64,000 nt of DNA. It comes from Chryseobacterium vrystaatense. Its GTDB lineage: Bacteria; Bacteroidota; Bacteroidia; Flavobacteriales; Weeksellaceae. The stretch lies in the NCBI RefSeq assembly GCF_000737765.1, contig NZ_JPRI01000001.1:372001-436000 (forward strand), written 5' to 3'. This document shows, piece after piece, positions 34,642 to 42,203 of this stretch; the first letter of the stretch is position 1; each line of letters begins with the position of its first letter. Made by a program: the position numbers and the translations under genes. The notes beneath the pieces were generated by a model. It saw nothing but the letters and a program-made list of their open reading frames with translations, did not search any database and had not been told where the DNA came from.

Positions 34642-35634
34642 ATGAAAGTAGCTGTAGTCGGTTCAACAGGAATGGTTGGACAAGTTATGCTGAAAGTTTT
34701 GGAGGAGAGAAACTTCCCTGTAACAGAATTAATTCCGGTAGCATCCGAAAGATCTGTAGGTAAGAAGGTGAAGTATAAACAGGAGGAATTTACGATTGTA
34801 AGCATGAAGGACGCTATAGCTGCCAAACCGGATATTGCCATTTTCTCTGCCGGAGGAGATACTTCTCTTGAGTTTGCCCCTCTGTTTGCAGAAGCCGGTA
34901 CCACCGTCATTGATAATTCTTCTGCATGGAGAATGGACCCTACAAAAAAATTGGTTGTTCCGGAAATCAATGCACATGTTCTTACTAAAGAAGACAAGAT
35001 CATTGCCAATCCGAACTGCTCTACCATTCAGTTGGTCATGGTATTGGGGCCATTAAATAAAAAATATGATCTGAAAAGAGTGGTTGTTTCTACCTACCAG
35101 TCTGTAACAGGAACTGGAAAAGCTGCCGTAGATCAGTTGAATGCTGAAATAAGCGGAGACGACAGTGTTGCCAAAGTATATCCTTACCAGATCTTCAAAA
35201 ATGCTCTTCCTCACTGTGATGTATTCAGCGATGATGATTACACTAAAGAAGAGATCAAATTAATGAAAGAGCCTAAGAAAATTTTAGGTGACGATACATT
35301 CAATCTTACCGCAACAGCAGTAAGGGTTCCCGTTCAGGGAGGACACTCAGAAAGTGTGAATATTGAATTCGAAAATGAATTTGACCTTGATGAAGTAAGA
35401 AAAATCTTATCTGAAACACCGGGTGTAGTAGTAATGGACAATGTGAAAAACAACGAATATCCAATGCCCCTGTATTCAGAAGGTAAAGACGATGTATTCG
35501 TCGGCAGGATAAGACGGGATCTTTCACAGCCCAAAACGCTGAATCTCTGGATCGTAGCAGACAATCTGCGAAAAGGAGCAGCAACAAACGCTGTACAGAT
35601 TGCAGAATACTTAGCAGCCAACAACTTAGTTTAA
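34642..35634 (+). CDS. asd: Aspartate-semialdehyde dehydrogenase
   Basis: NADPH-dependent reduction of aspartyl phosphate to aspartate semialdehyde, the branch point to lysine/diaminopimelate, threonine and methionine. 330 aa from the ATG at 34642, which starts directly at MKVAVVGSTGMVGQ, the Rossmann dinucleotide loop (residues 7-13). The catalytic Cys126 is in IIANPNCSTIQ; the substrate-binding PVQGGHSESVNIEF carries the conserved His. An in-frame start 19 codons upstream would give a low-conservation extension and is rejected. Terminator directly downstream. Confidence 0.96.
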   Translation: MKVAVVGSTGMVGQVMLKVLEERNFPVTELIPVASERSVGKKVKYKQEEFTIVSMKDAIAAKPDIAIFSAGGDTSLEFAPLFAEAGTTVIDNSSAWRMDPTKKLVVPEINAHVLTKEDKIIANPNCSTIQLVMVLGPLNKKYDLKRVVVSTYQSVTGTGKAAVDQLNAEISGDDSVAKVYPYQIFKNALPHCDVFSDDDYTKEEIKLMKEPKKILGDDTFNLTATAVRVPVQGGHSESVNIEFENEFDLDEVRKILSETPGVVVMDNVKNNEYPMPLYSEGKDDVFVGRIRRDLSQPKTLNLWIVADNLRKGAATNAVQIAEYLAANNLV

Positions 35635-35646
35635 ACTAACAAAATA

Positions 35647-35678
35647 AAAAAGAGTCTCAAAATTGAGATTCTTTTTTT
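35647..35678 (+). terminator. Terminator of asd
   Basis: 14-bp stem AAAAAGAGTCTCAA / TTGAGATTCTTTTT (one G-T), 2-base spacer (the end pairs would open into the loop). It stops only 10 bases before the next ATG. Confidence 0.8.
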
Positions 35679-35687
35679 TATCAAACA

Positions 35688-36704
35688 ATGGAAAATAAAA
35701 AGACAATCAGCACCAAAGACAAAATAGGGTTCCAAAAGCTTATTGCCGTTTTCGGAGTCATCTTATTTATCGGAAAGATTATCGCATGGAAACTCACAAA
35801 TTCTGACGCTGTGTTTTCAGATGCCATGGAAAGTGTTGTTAATGTGATCAGCGCATTTATGGGACTTTACTCCCTCCATCTTGCAGCAAAACCGAAGGAC
35901 GAAGACCATCCTTACGGCCACGGAAAAGTGGAATTTGTAACATCCGGCATTGAGGGTGCTTTAATTGCTATTGCAGGGATCATGATCATCTATGAAGGCA
36001 TCAACAGCCTCGTTGTCGGAAAAACACTGGCTAAACTTGATCTCGGAATATGGATCATCGCTGCAACAGCTATCATTAATTATCTTCTTGGATATATTTC
36101 GATTAAAAAAGGTCAGGCTGAAAACTCACTGGTTCTTGTTTCATCCGGAAAACATCTTCAGTCTGATACGGTGACAACATTAGGTGTGGTGATGAGTTTA
36201 GTTGTCGTTTACTTTACAAAAATTTACTGGCTAGATTCTGTTGTAGCTCTTATTTTTGGTTTTTACATCATCTATGTCGGGTATAAGATCGTCAGGAAAT
36301 CTTTAAGCGGCATTATGGATGAGCAAGACCCTGATCTACTGAATCAGATCATCAAAGTACTCGAAGAAAACAGAAGAATAGAATGGATAGACGTTCATAA
36401 TATGAAGATCCAGCAATTCGGTGCGAACCTCCATATTGACGCCCATATCACGCTGCCCTGGTACTACAGTCTTAGGGAAGCTCACAATGAAATGGAAAAA
36501 ATGATTATCGTTCTGGCAAAAAACACGAAAAGAAGTGTGGAATTTAACTTCCATATGGACGACTGCAAAACAGTTTCATGTCCGGTCTGCCAAATCAAAG
36601 ACTGTCCAGTCCGTGAAAAAGATTTTGTGAAACGGGTGCAATGGACTCCTGAAAATGTAACGAGTGTAGAAAAACACACAGTAGATGAACTTACAGACAG
36701 TTAG
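35688..36704 (+). CDS. Cation diffusion facilitator with Cys-rich C-terminus
   Basis: 338 aa inner-membrane metal/proton antiporter (CDF family; zinc, manganese, iron or cobalt). Six helices in residues ~15-210; metal site Asp residues in VFSDAMESVVN (helix 2) and HLQSDTVTT (helix 5), plus the loop signature DEDHPYGHGKVEF. The cytoplasmic domain (~215-290) is followed by an unusual tail with Cys293, Cys298, Cys301 and Cys306 (CKTVSCPVCQIKDC), a likely metal-binding site. The last four bases overlap the convergent exosortase-partner gene. Confidence 0.9.
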   Translation: MENKKTISTKDKIGFQKLIAVFGVILFIGKIIAWKLTNSDAVFSDAMESVVNVISAFMGLYSLHLAAKPKDEDHPYGHGKVEFVTSGIEGALIAIAGIMIIYEGINSLVVGKTLAKLDLGIWIIAATAIINYLLGYISIKKGQAENSLVLVSSGKHLQSDTVTTLGVVMSLVVVYFTKIYWLDSVVALIFGFYIIYVGYKIVRKSLSGIMDEQDPDLLNQIIKVLEENRRIEWIDVHNMKIQQFGANLHIDAHITLPWYYSLREAHNEMEKMIIVLAKNTKRSVEFNFHMDDCKTVSCPVCQIKDCPVREKDFVKRVQWTPENVTSVEKHTVDELTDS

Positions 36705-37135
36705 ACTGATTGGTCCAGCTGCTTTCTATAATAAAACATCGGAACAATCAGTAACAAAGCCAGAGGCTGGATTACAAACCTTCTCATATAAAAGGAAAAA
36801 AGATAACCAATGTCGAACCGGTCATAGATACAGTAAAGATAGATCGGGAAAGTAATCACAAAAATAATCGTGATCAGTAATGCTCCCTGTACCGTCCACT
36901 GCCTATTTTTAAAAAGACATTGGATAATCAGGCAGGAAAAAATAAGATTGAGTATAAATCTAAAAAGATGCCCTACAATTAATTTTCCCCATTCAAAACC
37001 AGGAAAAGCAATGTTTTTATTGGCCTCATGAAAGTACTCCAGAAAAGGATCATAAAATATTCTGTCTTCAAGGATACGCACCCCCATAAGACCGCAGATT
37101 CCTGCTATTACCAAAAGCCAGTTAAGAATTCTCAT
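36701..37135 (-). CDS. Exosortase F system-associated protein
   Basis: 144 aa, four transmembrane helices (about residues 4-20, 53-75, 84-103, 116-136). Position next to xrtF, size and topology match the exosortase F-associated family of flavobacteria, whose role in the sorting system is unknown. It overlaps the end of xrtF by 14 bases, so the two are translationally coupled. The last four bases overlap the stop region of the convergent CDF gene. Recognition rests on context plus topology. Confidence 0.75.
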   Translation of the reverse strand: MRILNWLLVIAGICGLMGVRILEDRIFYDPFLEYFHEANKNIAFPGFEWGKLIVGHLFRFILNLIFSCLIIQCLFKNRQWTVQGALLITIIFVITFPIYLYCIYDRFDIGYLFSFYMRRFVIQPLALLLIVPMFYYRKQLDQSV

Positions 37136-37652
37136 TTTTTAAAGCAAAGAATTTAATCCATACCAGCCAAAGAACCACCACCGTTCCATAAATAACTGCA
37201 GGAAAAATAAAATCATGAAAAATTTTTCCATATTCCTTATAATCCACCATGACGACATTCAGTCCAATGATCCGGAGCAGATTCATAATGTAAAGGAGAA
37301 CAAGCCCGGCAAGAGCAAAAACAAAGGTTTTTGAGCCCTTATAAAATGCAAAAACGAAGGCTATAAAAAGGATCATAACAGAAATTGCATTACACCCCTC
37401 CACCATTCTTGATACATAATTTCCCCTGACATAAAACCACATTTGTTCATTTTTCACATCATCATAAAGTAATGTAGGAAATCCTGAAGCCTTTTGAATC
37501 GACACAACCTGGTCAGCGATCATTCTGGAAAAAGGATCCAACCCATCTTCTTTACCTGAATTCAGATAAAACTGATAGGCAAAAAGCAACACCAGATAAA
37601 TGACGATGAACCTCAGTAAAATGTTTAAGACTGGTTTAAAATCCTTTAGCAT
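37122..37652 (-). CDS. xrtF: Exosortase XrtF
   Basis: 176 aa membrane transpeptidase-like protein of the exosortase/archaeosortase superfamily, which cleaves C-terminal sorting tags. The catalytic triad is visible: Cys87 in VEGCNAISV, Arg127 in NLLRIIGLN and His146 in IFHDFIF. About five transmembrane helices, shorter than proteobacterial EpsH-type exosortases, as usual for the flavobacterial XrtF subfamily. A -7 box TATCTTTG lies only 4 bases before the ATG. No cargo protein with a PEP-CTERM-like tail is encoded nearby. Confidence 0.88.
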   Translation of the reverse strand: MLKDFKPVLNILLRFIVIYLVLLFAYQFYLNSGKEDGLDPFSRMIADQVVSIQKASGFPTLLYDDVKNEQMWFYVRGNYVSRMVEGCNAISVMILFIAFVFAFYKGSKTFVFALAGLVLLYIMNLLRIIGLNVVMVDYKEYGKIFHDFIFPAVIYGTVVVLWLVWIKFFALKNENS

Positions 37653-37656
37653 AATA

Positions 37657-37664
37657 CAAAGATA
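37657..37664 (-). promoter_or_regulatory. -7 promoter box of xrtF, abutting the ATG
   Basis: TATCTTTG on the minus strand, 4 bases before the ATG at 37652; predicts a leaderless mRNA. Confidence 0.55.
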
Positions 37665-37673
37665 AAAATTAGA

Positions 37674-37865
37674 GTGAAACTTAAGGTAAGAAATTTGAGG
37701 TTAGAGATTTCAGACACTAGATATCATGCATGTTATCGAGATGCGAGATCTGGATTACTATTCAAAACTCTATTTTTAAAACTCTCAAACCCGAATCTTA
37801 AACCCCACAACTCTCAAGCCTTAAAACTCTCAAACTCCGCAAACACCAAACTCCCATTAAATTAG
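37674..37865. repeat. Purine/pyrimidine-skewed intergenic repeat element
   Basis: Non-coding spacer between divergent xrtF and amgK. The left part is purine-rich (ATTTGAGGTTAGAGATTTCAG), the right part pyrimidine/A-rich with TTAAAACTCTCAAAC twice (37776-37790 and 37821-37835, 45 bp apart) and a degenerate copy at 37806. The two parts are roughly complementary in character (GAGATTT versus AAACTCTC), suggesting a decayed dispersed repeat. The 63-residue ORF across it looks spurious. Confidence 0.45.
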
Positions 37866-37873
37866 TATATTTG
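37866..37873 (+). promoter_or_regulatory. -7 promoter box of the amgK operon
   Basis: TATATTTG, 10 bases before the ATG at 37884. Confidence 0.6.
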
Positions 37874-37883
37874 TTTCCATATT

Positions 37884-38903
37884 ATGACTTCCGAAAACGC
37901 AAAACGATTTTTTGAAAATTATCTGGGTGAGCCATCTTCTGAGTTCGTTACACTGGCTCAAAGCGGCTCTGCAAGGGTGAATTTCGTGGCAGCCTCCGGC
38001 ACCGTAAAATACATTGTTACCAGCAACGAAAACATTCCGGAAAACGAAAGTTTTATTTATTACTCTGAAATATTCTCTGAACTGGATCTCAATACACCTG
38101 CAATTTTTGCAGTTTCAGAGGACAGAAAAATATATGTACAGGAATTTCTGGGAGGACAGACACTTTCCGAAATCATTACCAAAGAAGGTCTTTCTCCTCA
38201 TGTAAGATCACTGGTAAAACAAACTCTGGAAAAACTTTTTCAGCTTCAGACCAAAACTCAGGGAAAAATTGATTATTCAAAAACTTTTGAATATGAAAAG
38301 TATGATGAGCTGCCCGTAATCCATGACCTCTACTATTTTAAAAACTTCGTAGCAGATGTCCTCGAATTGGAATACCGTAAATCTGTACTGCTAAAAGAAT
38401 TTAAGGAGATCGCTATACGTATAGAAAATCTTGAACCGAAAGGAATCATGATTCGTGATTTTCAGGCAAGAAATATTATGGTCAACGAAGAAAGTAAAGT
38501 TTCGTTTATCGATTACCAATCTGCTATGGAAGGCCCATTGATGTATGATGTCATCTCCTTCCTGTTTCAGGCTAAAGCGGATTTTCCGGAAAATTTTAAA
38601 AGTGAGATGCTAGACTATTACACGAATCACTTTGACAATCAGGAAACTAAAATTAAACTAAAAAAATCGGTAAAACCAATTCAGATGATGCGCTTCCTTC
38701 AGGTACTTGGAGCCTATGGTTTCAGAGGACTGATTCAAAGGAAGTCTCATTTTTTAGCCAGCCTTGAAAAAGGAATTCAAAATATTGCCGATTTTGCCGC
38801 ATCTTGGGAACAGATGAAAGACTATCCCGAACTGAAAAAAGTGATAGAACAGCTTTCTTCAGAGGAATCAAAATTAAAAATTAATGCAATTTTGAACCGT
38901 TAA
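37884..38903 (+). CDS. amgK: Phosphotransferase, probable anomeric MurNAc/GlcNAc kinase AmgK
   Basis: 339 aa, aminoglycoside phosphotransferase (APH) fold. The catalytic loop is IRDFQARNIMV (Asp and Asn) near residue 190-200 and the metal-binding FIDYQSAMEGPLMYDV follows. In Pseudomonas and relatives AmgK phosphorylates MurNAc or GlcNAc at the anomeric carbon and MurU turns the product into a UDP-sugar. A MurU-like nucleotidyltransferase is two genes downstream here, which is why this kinase is called AmgK rather than an antibiotic-resistance enzyme. Note RDF in place of the usual HxD of APH enzymes, as seen in AmgK-like proteins. No signal peptide. Confidence 0.8.
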   Translation: MTSENAKRFFENYLGEPSSEFVTLAQSGSARVNFVAASGTVKYIVTSNENIPENESFIYYSEIFSELDLNTPAIFAVSEDRKIYVQEFLGGQTLSEIITKEGLSPHVRSLVKQTLEKLFQLQTKTQGKIDYSKTFEYEKYDELPVIHDLYYFKNFVADVLELEYRKSVLLKEFKEIAIRIENLEPKGIMIRDFQARNIMVNEESKVSFIDYQSAMEGPLMYDVISFLFQAKADFPENFKSEMLDYYTNHFDNQETKIKLKKSVKPIQMMRFLQVLGAYGFRGLIQRKSHFLASLEKGIQNIADFAASWEQMKDYPELKKVIEQLSSEESKLKINAILNR

Positions 38904-39012
38904 AATTCTTAAGTAACTGCATAATATTAAAAATGTCAGCCTCAGCAAAATCCAAGGCTTTGATAAAGATACAACACATAAACTCTAAGGGTTTATATAA
39001 AAAATAAATAAA

Positions 39013-39420
39013 ATGTTACACATCGACATACACAGTTTTTCATACAAAAAAGGAGGAATTCCTAAAGACCATTCAGGGAACGGCGGAGGCTTTACCTTTG
39101 ACTGCAGAGGAATTTTGAATCCGGGAAGAATTGAAGAATACAAAATTCAGACAGGAAATGATATCGGGGTTCAGGAATATCTTGAAACAAAGACGGAAAT
39201 GCCCAGGTTTCTGGAGCTTGTGAAATCTATTGTATCCATTAATATTGATAATTATCTGGAAAGAGGATTTGAAGACCTGCAAATTAATTTCGGATGTACA
39301 GGAGGCCAGCACAGATCCGTGTATTCTGCCATCAAAATCGCTGAATTCATTAGAGAAAAATACCCTGAAGGGACAGAAATAAGCCTTCACCACGACGAAC
39401 AGCACCACTTGAATCCATAA
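39013..39420 (+). CDS. Stand-alone RapZ C-terminal domain protein
   Basis: 135 aa, equal in length to the C-terminal half of RapZ, the E. coli RNase adaptor that senses glucosamine-6-phosphate and controls glmS mRNA. The diagnostic stretch NFGCTGGQHRSVYSAIKIAE corresponds to the GCTGGxHRSV loop of RapZ, and the N-terminal SFSYKKGGIPKD.. matches its SFGFKxGxPxDAD region; the RapZ N-terminal P-loop ATPase half is absent. It lies between the AmgK-like kinase and the MurU-like transferase (19 bases before the latter), so a role in sensing or binding an amino-sugar phosphate is a reasonable inference. Confidence 0.85.
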   Translation: MLHIDIHSFSYKKGGIPKDHSGNGGGFTFDCRGILNPGRIEEYKIQTGNDIGVQEYLETKTEMPRFLELVKSIVSINIDNYLERGFEDLQINFGCTGGQHRSVYSAIKIAEFIREKYPEGTEISLHHDEQHHLNP

Positions 39421-39439
39421 TGATCAATTATAAATAGAA

Positions 39440-40153
39440 ATGAAAGCTTTAATCTTCGCAGCCGGAAAAGGTACAAGGCTAAAACCTTTTACAGACCATC
39501 ACCCAAAAGCGCTGGCCAAAGTCAACGGCATTCCCCTTTTGGAGAGAAATATTAATTATCTTAAAAGCTTCGGAATAAAAGATTTTGTGATCAATATCCA
39601 TCATTTTGGAAATCAGATTGTTGAATTTTTAAATAAAAACAGTAATTTCGGATGCAACATTGAAATCTCGGATGAAGCCGATGAATTGCTGGAAACCGGA
39701 GGCGGCTTGATTTTTGCTAGAAGATTCCTCGATCACGGGGAAGATTTTCTGATCATGAACGCTGATATTTTAACGGATATCAATATTGACGCTCTTGTCG
39801 AGTATCATAAAAAGATAAAAGATTTTGCTACTTTAGCGGTTTCCGACAGAGATAGTTCAAGAAAATTACTTTTCAACAATGATATGGTTTTAAGAGGATG
39901 GCTCAATGTACAGTCGGGAGAGCAGAGGCTTGCGGAATTCAATAAAGGATTTAAGGCTCTTGCTTTCAGTGGCGTTCACTGTATCAACCCTGCTATCTTT
40001 GAAAAAATAAAAAGAACCGGCAAATTTTCTATTATGGAGGAATATCTTGACCTGATGCAGACAGAGCATATCCACGGATTTCTGCATGACAGCATTCTGA
40101 TAGATGTAGGAAGACCAGAGTCTGTAATAGAAGCCGAAAAACATTTTAAATAA
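39440..40153 (+). CDS. murU: Nucleotidyltransferase, probable MurNAc-1-P uridylyltransferase MurU
   Basis: 237 aa sugar-phosphate nucleotidyltransferase. N-terminal signature IFAAGKGTRLKPFTDHHPKAL (residues 5-25, cited in part) with the catalytic Arg/Lys, GGGLIFAR near residue 88, and the metal-binding IMNADILTD near 110. The length (~225-240 aa) and lack of a C-terminal beta-helix fit MurU rather than GlmU or RmlA. Placed after the AmgK-like kinase, it would make UDP-MurNAc directly from recycled MurNAc-1-P, bypassing the fosfomycin-sensitive MurA/MurB steps. UDP-GlcNAc or another NDP-sugar is the alternative product. Confidence 0.82.
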   Translation: MKALIFAAGKGTRLKPFTDHHPKALAKVNGIPLLERNINYLKSFGIKDFVINIHHFGNQIVEFLNKNSNFGCNIEISDEADELLETGGGLIFARRFLDHGEDFLIMNADILTDINIDALVEYHKKIKDFATLAVSDRDSSRKLLFNNDMVLRGWLNVQSGEQRLAEFNKGFKALAFSGVHCINPAIFEKIKRTGKFSIMEEYLDLMQTEHIHGFLHDSILIDVGRPESVIEAEKHFK

Positions 40154-40161
40154 TTTTTGCA

Positions 40162-40914
40162 ATGGAAATGGATGGAAACAGAGATGAAAGCTTAGTAAAT
40201 CCGGCATTAGATATAAACGAAACAAAACTTCACAATAGCCTCAGACAGAAAACATGGGACGAAACCATTACCAAGGACAGCTGGATGGTTTTCAAAGTAA
40301 TGGCTGAATTTGTAGATGGTTATGAAAAACTGGCTAAGATAGGCCCCTGCGTTTCAATATTTGGTTCTGCAAGGCTAAAACCGGAAAGCAAGTATTACGA
40401 AATGGCCGTAGAAATCGCAGAAAAGATCACCAGGCTTGGTTTCGGAATTATTACCGGAGGTGGCCCCGGGATTATGGAGGCAGGAAATAAAGGCGCTTTC
40501 AATGGAAAAGGAAGATCAATTGGACTTAATATTGACTTACCGTTTGAACAGCATTTTAATCCTTATATTAATAAATCTTATTCTATGAACTTCGATTACT
40601 TTTTTGTCAGAAAAGTAATGTTTGTAAAATATTCTCAAGGTTTTGTGGTAATGCCGGGAGGTTTTGGTACCTTGGACGAACTTACAGAAGCAATGACCCT
40701 GATACAGACGAATAAAATCGGCAAGTTTCCGATTGTACTTGTCGGCAGTGAATTTTGGGGAGGACTATTGGATTGGTTTAAAGCAACCCTGCTGAAAGAA
40801 GGTATGATTGCTGAGGATGATCTGGATTTGTACAGAGTGGTAGACACTGCTGATGAAGCGGTAGCCCACATCAAAGCATTTTATGATAAGTATTCTGTAA
40901 ATGTAAATTTTTAA
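40162..40914 (+). CDS. LOG family (TIGR00730-type) Rossmann-fold protein
   Basis: 250 aa. Contains both LOG/lysine-decarboxylase-like motifs: GGGPGIMEAGNKGA near residue 99 and PGGFGTLDELTEA near 164. Members characterised as LOG proteins hydrolyse the N-glycosidic bond of nucleotide monophosphates (cytokinin-activating phosphoribohydrolases, or PpnN-type nucleotidases). The first ~50 residues are an extension before the Rossmann core (CVSIFGSARLKP). It starts 8 bases after murU, so it belongs to the same operon. Specific substrate unknown. Confidence 0.88.
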   Translation: MEMDGNRDESLVNPALDINETKLHNSLRQKTWDETITKDSWMVFKVMAEFVDGYEKLAKIGPCVSIFGSARLKPESKYYEMAVEIAEKITRLGFGIITGGGPGIMEAGNKGAFNGKGRSIGLNIDLPFEQHFNPYINKSYSMNFDYFFVRKVMFVKYSQGFVVMPGGFGTLDELTEAMTLIQTNKIGKFPIVLVGSEFWGGLLDWFKATLLKEGMIAEDDLDLYRVVDTADEAVAHIKAFYDKYSVNVNF

Positions 40915-40972
40915 TTGGCATATTATTTGTGACCTATAACTAGCAAGTATGATTGTAAATCTATTAATTAAG

Positions 40973-41443
40973 ATGAAAAAACTTTTATATATATCAGGAA
41001 TTTTAACATTTTTTGTGTTAATGAGTTTTATGTATGTAGACTTTTTCTCTTCAATGACAAAAGTGGATTATATAGATGGAAGCAAAACATTGAAGTTTAC
41101 CACAAAAATGAATACCAACCATATTTCTGATGCTATTAAAATCAATCCTAATACAGCAGGGTTTGAGGCAGAGGTTAAAAAATATGTGAACAATAATTTT
41201 GATGTGTATGTCAATGGCTCTCCGAAAACTATAACCTTCACCGGAAGTCAGATAAGCGGAGAAACAGTATGGGTATATTTTGAAACCGGCGGTGTGTCGG
41301 ACATCAGTACCATGAAGATTAAAAACACGATCCTTTTAAGTGCTTTTCCTAAGCAGATCAACATTGTTAGTGTTGCTTATAAAGGTAGCCAGAAAGTAAT
41401 GAACTTCCAGCGGGGAAAAGAAGTGAATGAAGTTTCTTTCTAA
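40973..41443 (+). CDS. DUF6702 family exported protein
   Basis: 156 aa from the ATG at 40973 (an in-frame ATG at 40949 would add MIVNLLIK ahead of the signal sequence). The N-terminus is a signal anchor (LLYISGILTFFVLMSFMYVDF). The body follows the pattern of DUF6702 proteins: TKVDYIDGSKTLKFTTKMN, a middle VKKYVNNNFDVYVNGSPKTITFTG, and a C-terminal MKIKNTILLSAFPKQINIVSV. These are periplasmic or membrane-bound Bacteroidota proteins of unknown role, often encoded near M1 peptidases; none is adjacent here. It ends with a terminator hairpin. Confidence 0.7.
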   Translation: MKKLLYISGILTFFVLMSFMYVDFFSSMTKVDYIDGSKTLKFTTKMNTNHISDAIKINPNTAGFEAEVKKYVNNNFDVYVNGSPKTITFTGSQISGETVWVYFETGGVSDISTMKIKNTILLSAFPKQINIVSVAYKGSQKVMNFQRGKEVNEVSF

Positions 41444-41468
41444 TAACAGATTAATTTAAAAAATATAG

Positions 41469-41494
41469 ACCACTGCTGACGCGGTGGTTTTTTT
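41469..41494 (+). terminator. Terminator of the DUF6702 gene
   Basis: 8-bp stem ACCACTGC / GCGGTGGT, 4-base loop, T run. Confidence 0.85.
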
Positions 41495-41639
41495 GTGTAA
41501 TTTTTCCTGAATTATTTTTTTACCATCCACTGAACTATTTGTAAATTTATAAAAGAGTTATAATGCCCTATCTATGCTAAAAACTCTCTTAAATTCAATA
41601 TAGCTGAATATATCAGTAGTGGTAATTAAATAATATTTC

Positions 41640-42095
41640 ATGGAGGGAAAAATTGTCATATCGGTAATAATCATCTGTTCCCTGGCTTGGGGAATCTATT
41701 TTTTTACATTTTTATCCATAAAGCCGGCAACGGCAGTAATCCTTAAAAATGCCAAATATACGGTAGGAGAAGTAACTTCTGCCTATTATGGGGACAGAAG
41801 ATATAGAAAAGGTAATGATTATCAATTCAAATTTCAAGATGGTACCGTAAAAGAAGGTCATCAGGATGGAGAATTTACTGAAGGAAGAAAATATCTTGTG
41901 GTATATGATTCTACAGATTTGAGAAATGGGTTTTTAATACTGGACAAATTTGATATAACGGATTCTTTGGAAAACGATCATATCCATAAAAATTACGATT
42001 ATTATGATCTAGGTTGGTCACTACCCCAAATACCATTCAAATATGATAAAGGCGACATTGACTATGAGGTAAAAATGCATCTCAGATGTGAATAA
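41640..42095 (+). CDS. Hypothetical membrane-anchored protein
   Basis: 151 aa, family not recognised. One N-terminal transmembrane helix (VISVIIICSLAWGIYFFTFL), followed by a small beta domain (YTVGEVTSAYYGDRRYRKGNDY.. and FQDGTVKEG) that resembles DUF3592-like or signal-anchor proteins, then an Asp/Tyr-rich tail (NYDYYDLGWSLPQIPFKYDKGD). No enzyme motif. Isolated between two terminators, without a clear TAnnTTTG box. Low AT-rich codon use, similar to the lipoprotein genes of the window. Confidence 0.65.
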   Translation: MEGKIVISVIIICSLAWGIYFFTFLSIKPATAVILKNAKYTVGEVTSAYYGDRRYRKGNDYQFKFQDGTVKEGHQDGEFTEGRKYLVVYDSTDLRNGFLILDKFDITDSLENDHIHKNYDYYDLGWSLPQIPFKYDKGDIDYEVKMHLRCE

Positions 42096-42137
42096 GGTGA
42101 TTTTTGAAAATCTTAAATATTATCTTTACAGAATAAA

Positions 42138-42165
42138 AGAAGCCTGCTCATATGAGCAGGCTTCT
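42138..42165 (-). terminator. Terminator of the DUF5689/TonB receptor operon (bidirectional)
   Basis: Perfect 28-base palindrome (14-bp arms beginning AGAAGCCTGCTC), with TTTTATTC after it on the minus strand. It may also stop the plus-strand 41640 gene. Confidence 0.88.
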
Positions 42166-42203
42166 ATATCTTAAAGTTGTAACAGAAGTATTACATTAGC
42201 GTA

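Noticed and set aside
37674..37865. 63-residue plus-strand ORF
   Set aside because: Repetitive intergenic sequence; no start context, no domain, stops before the amgK promoter.
37884..38903. Antibiotic-resistance aminoglycoside kinase
   Set aside because: The fold is shared, but the operon with a RapZ-like domain and a MurU-like transferase points to amino-sugar recycling.
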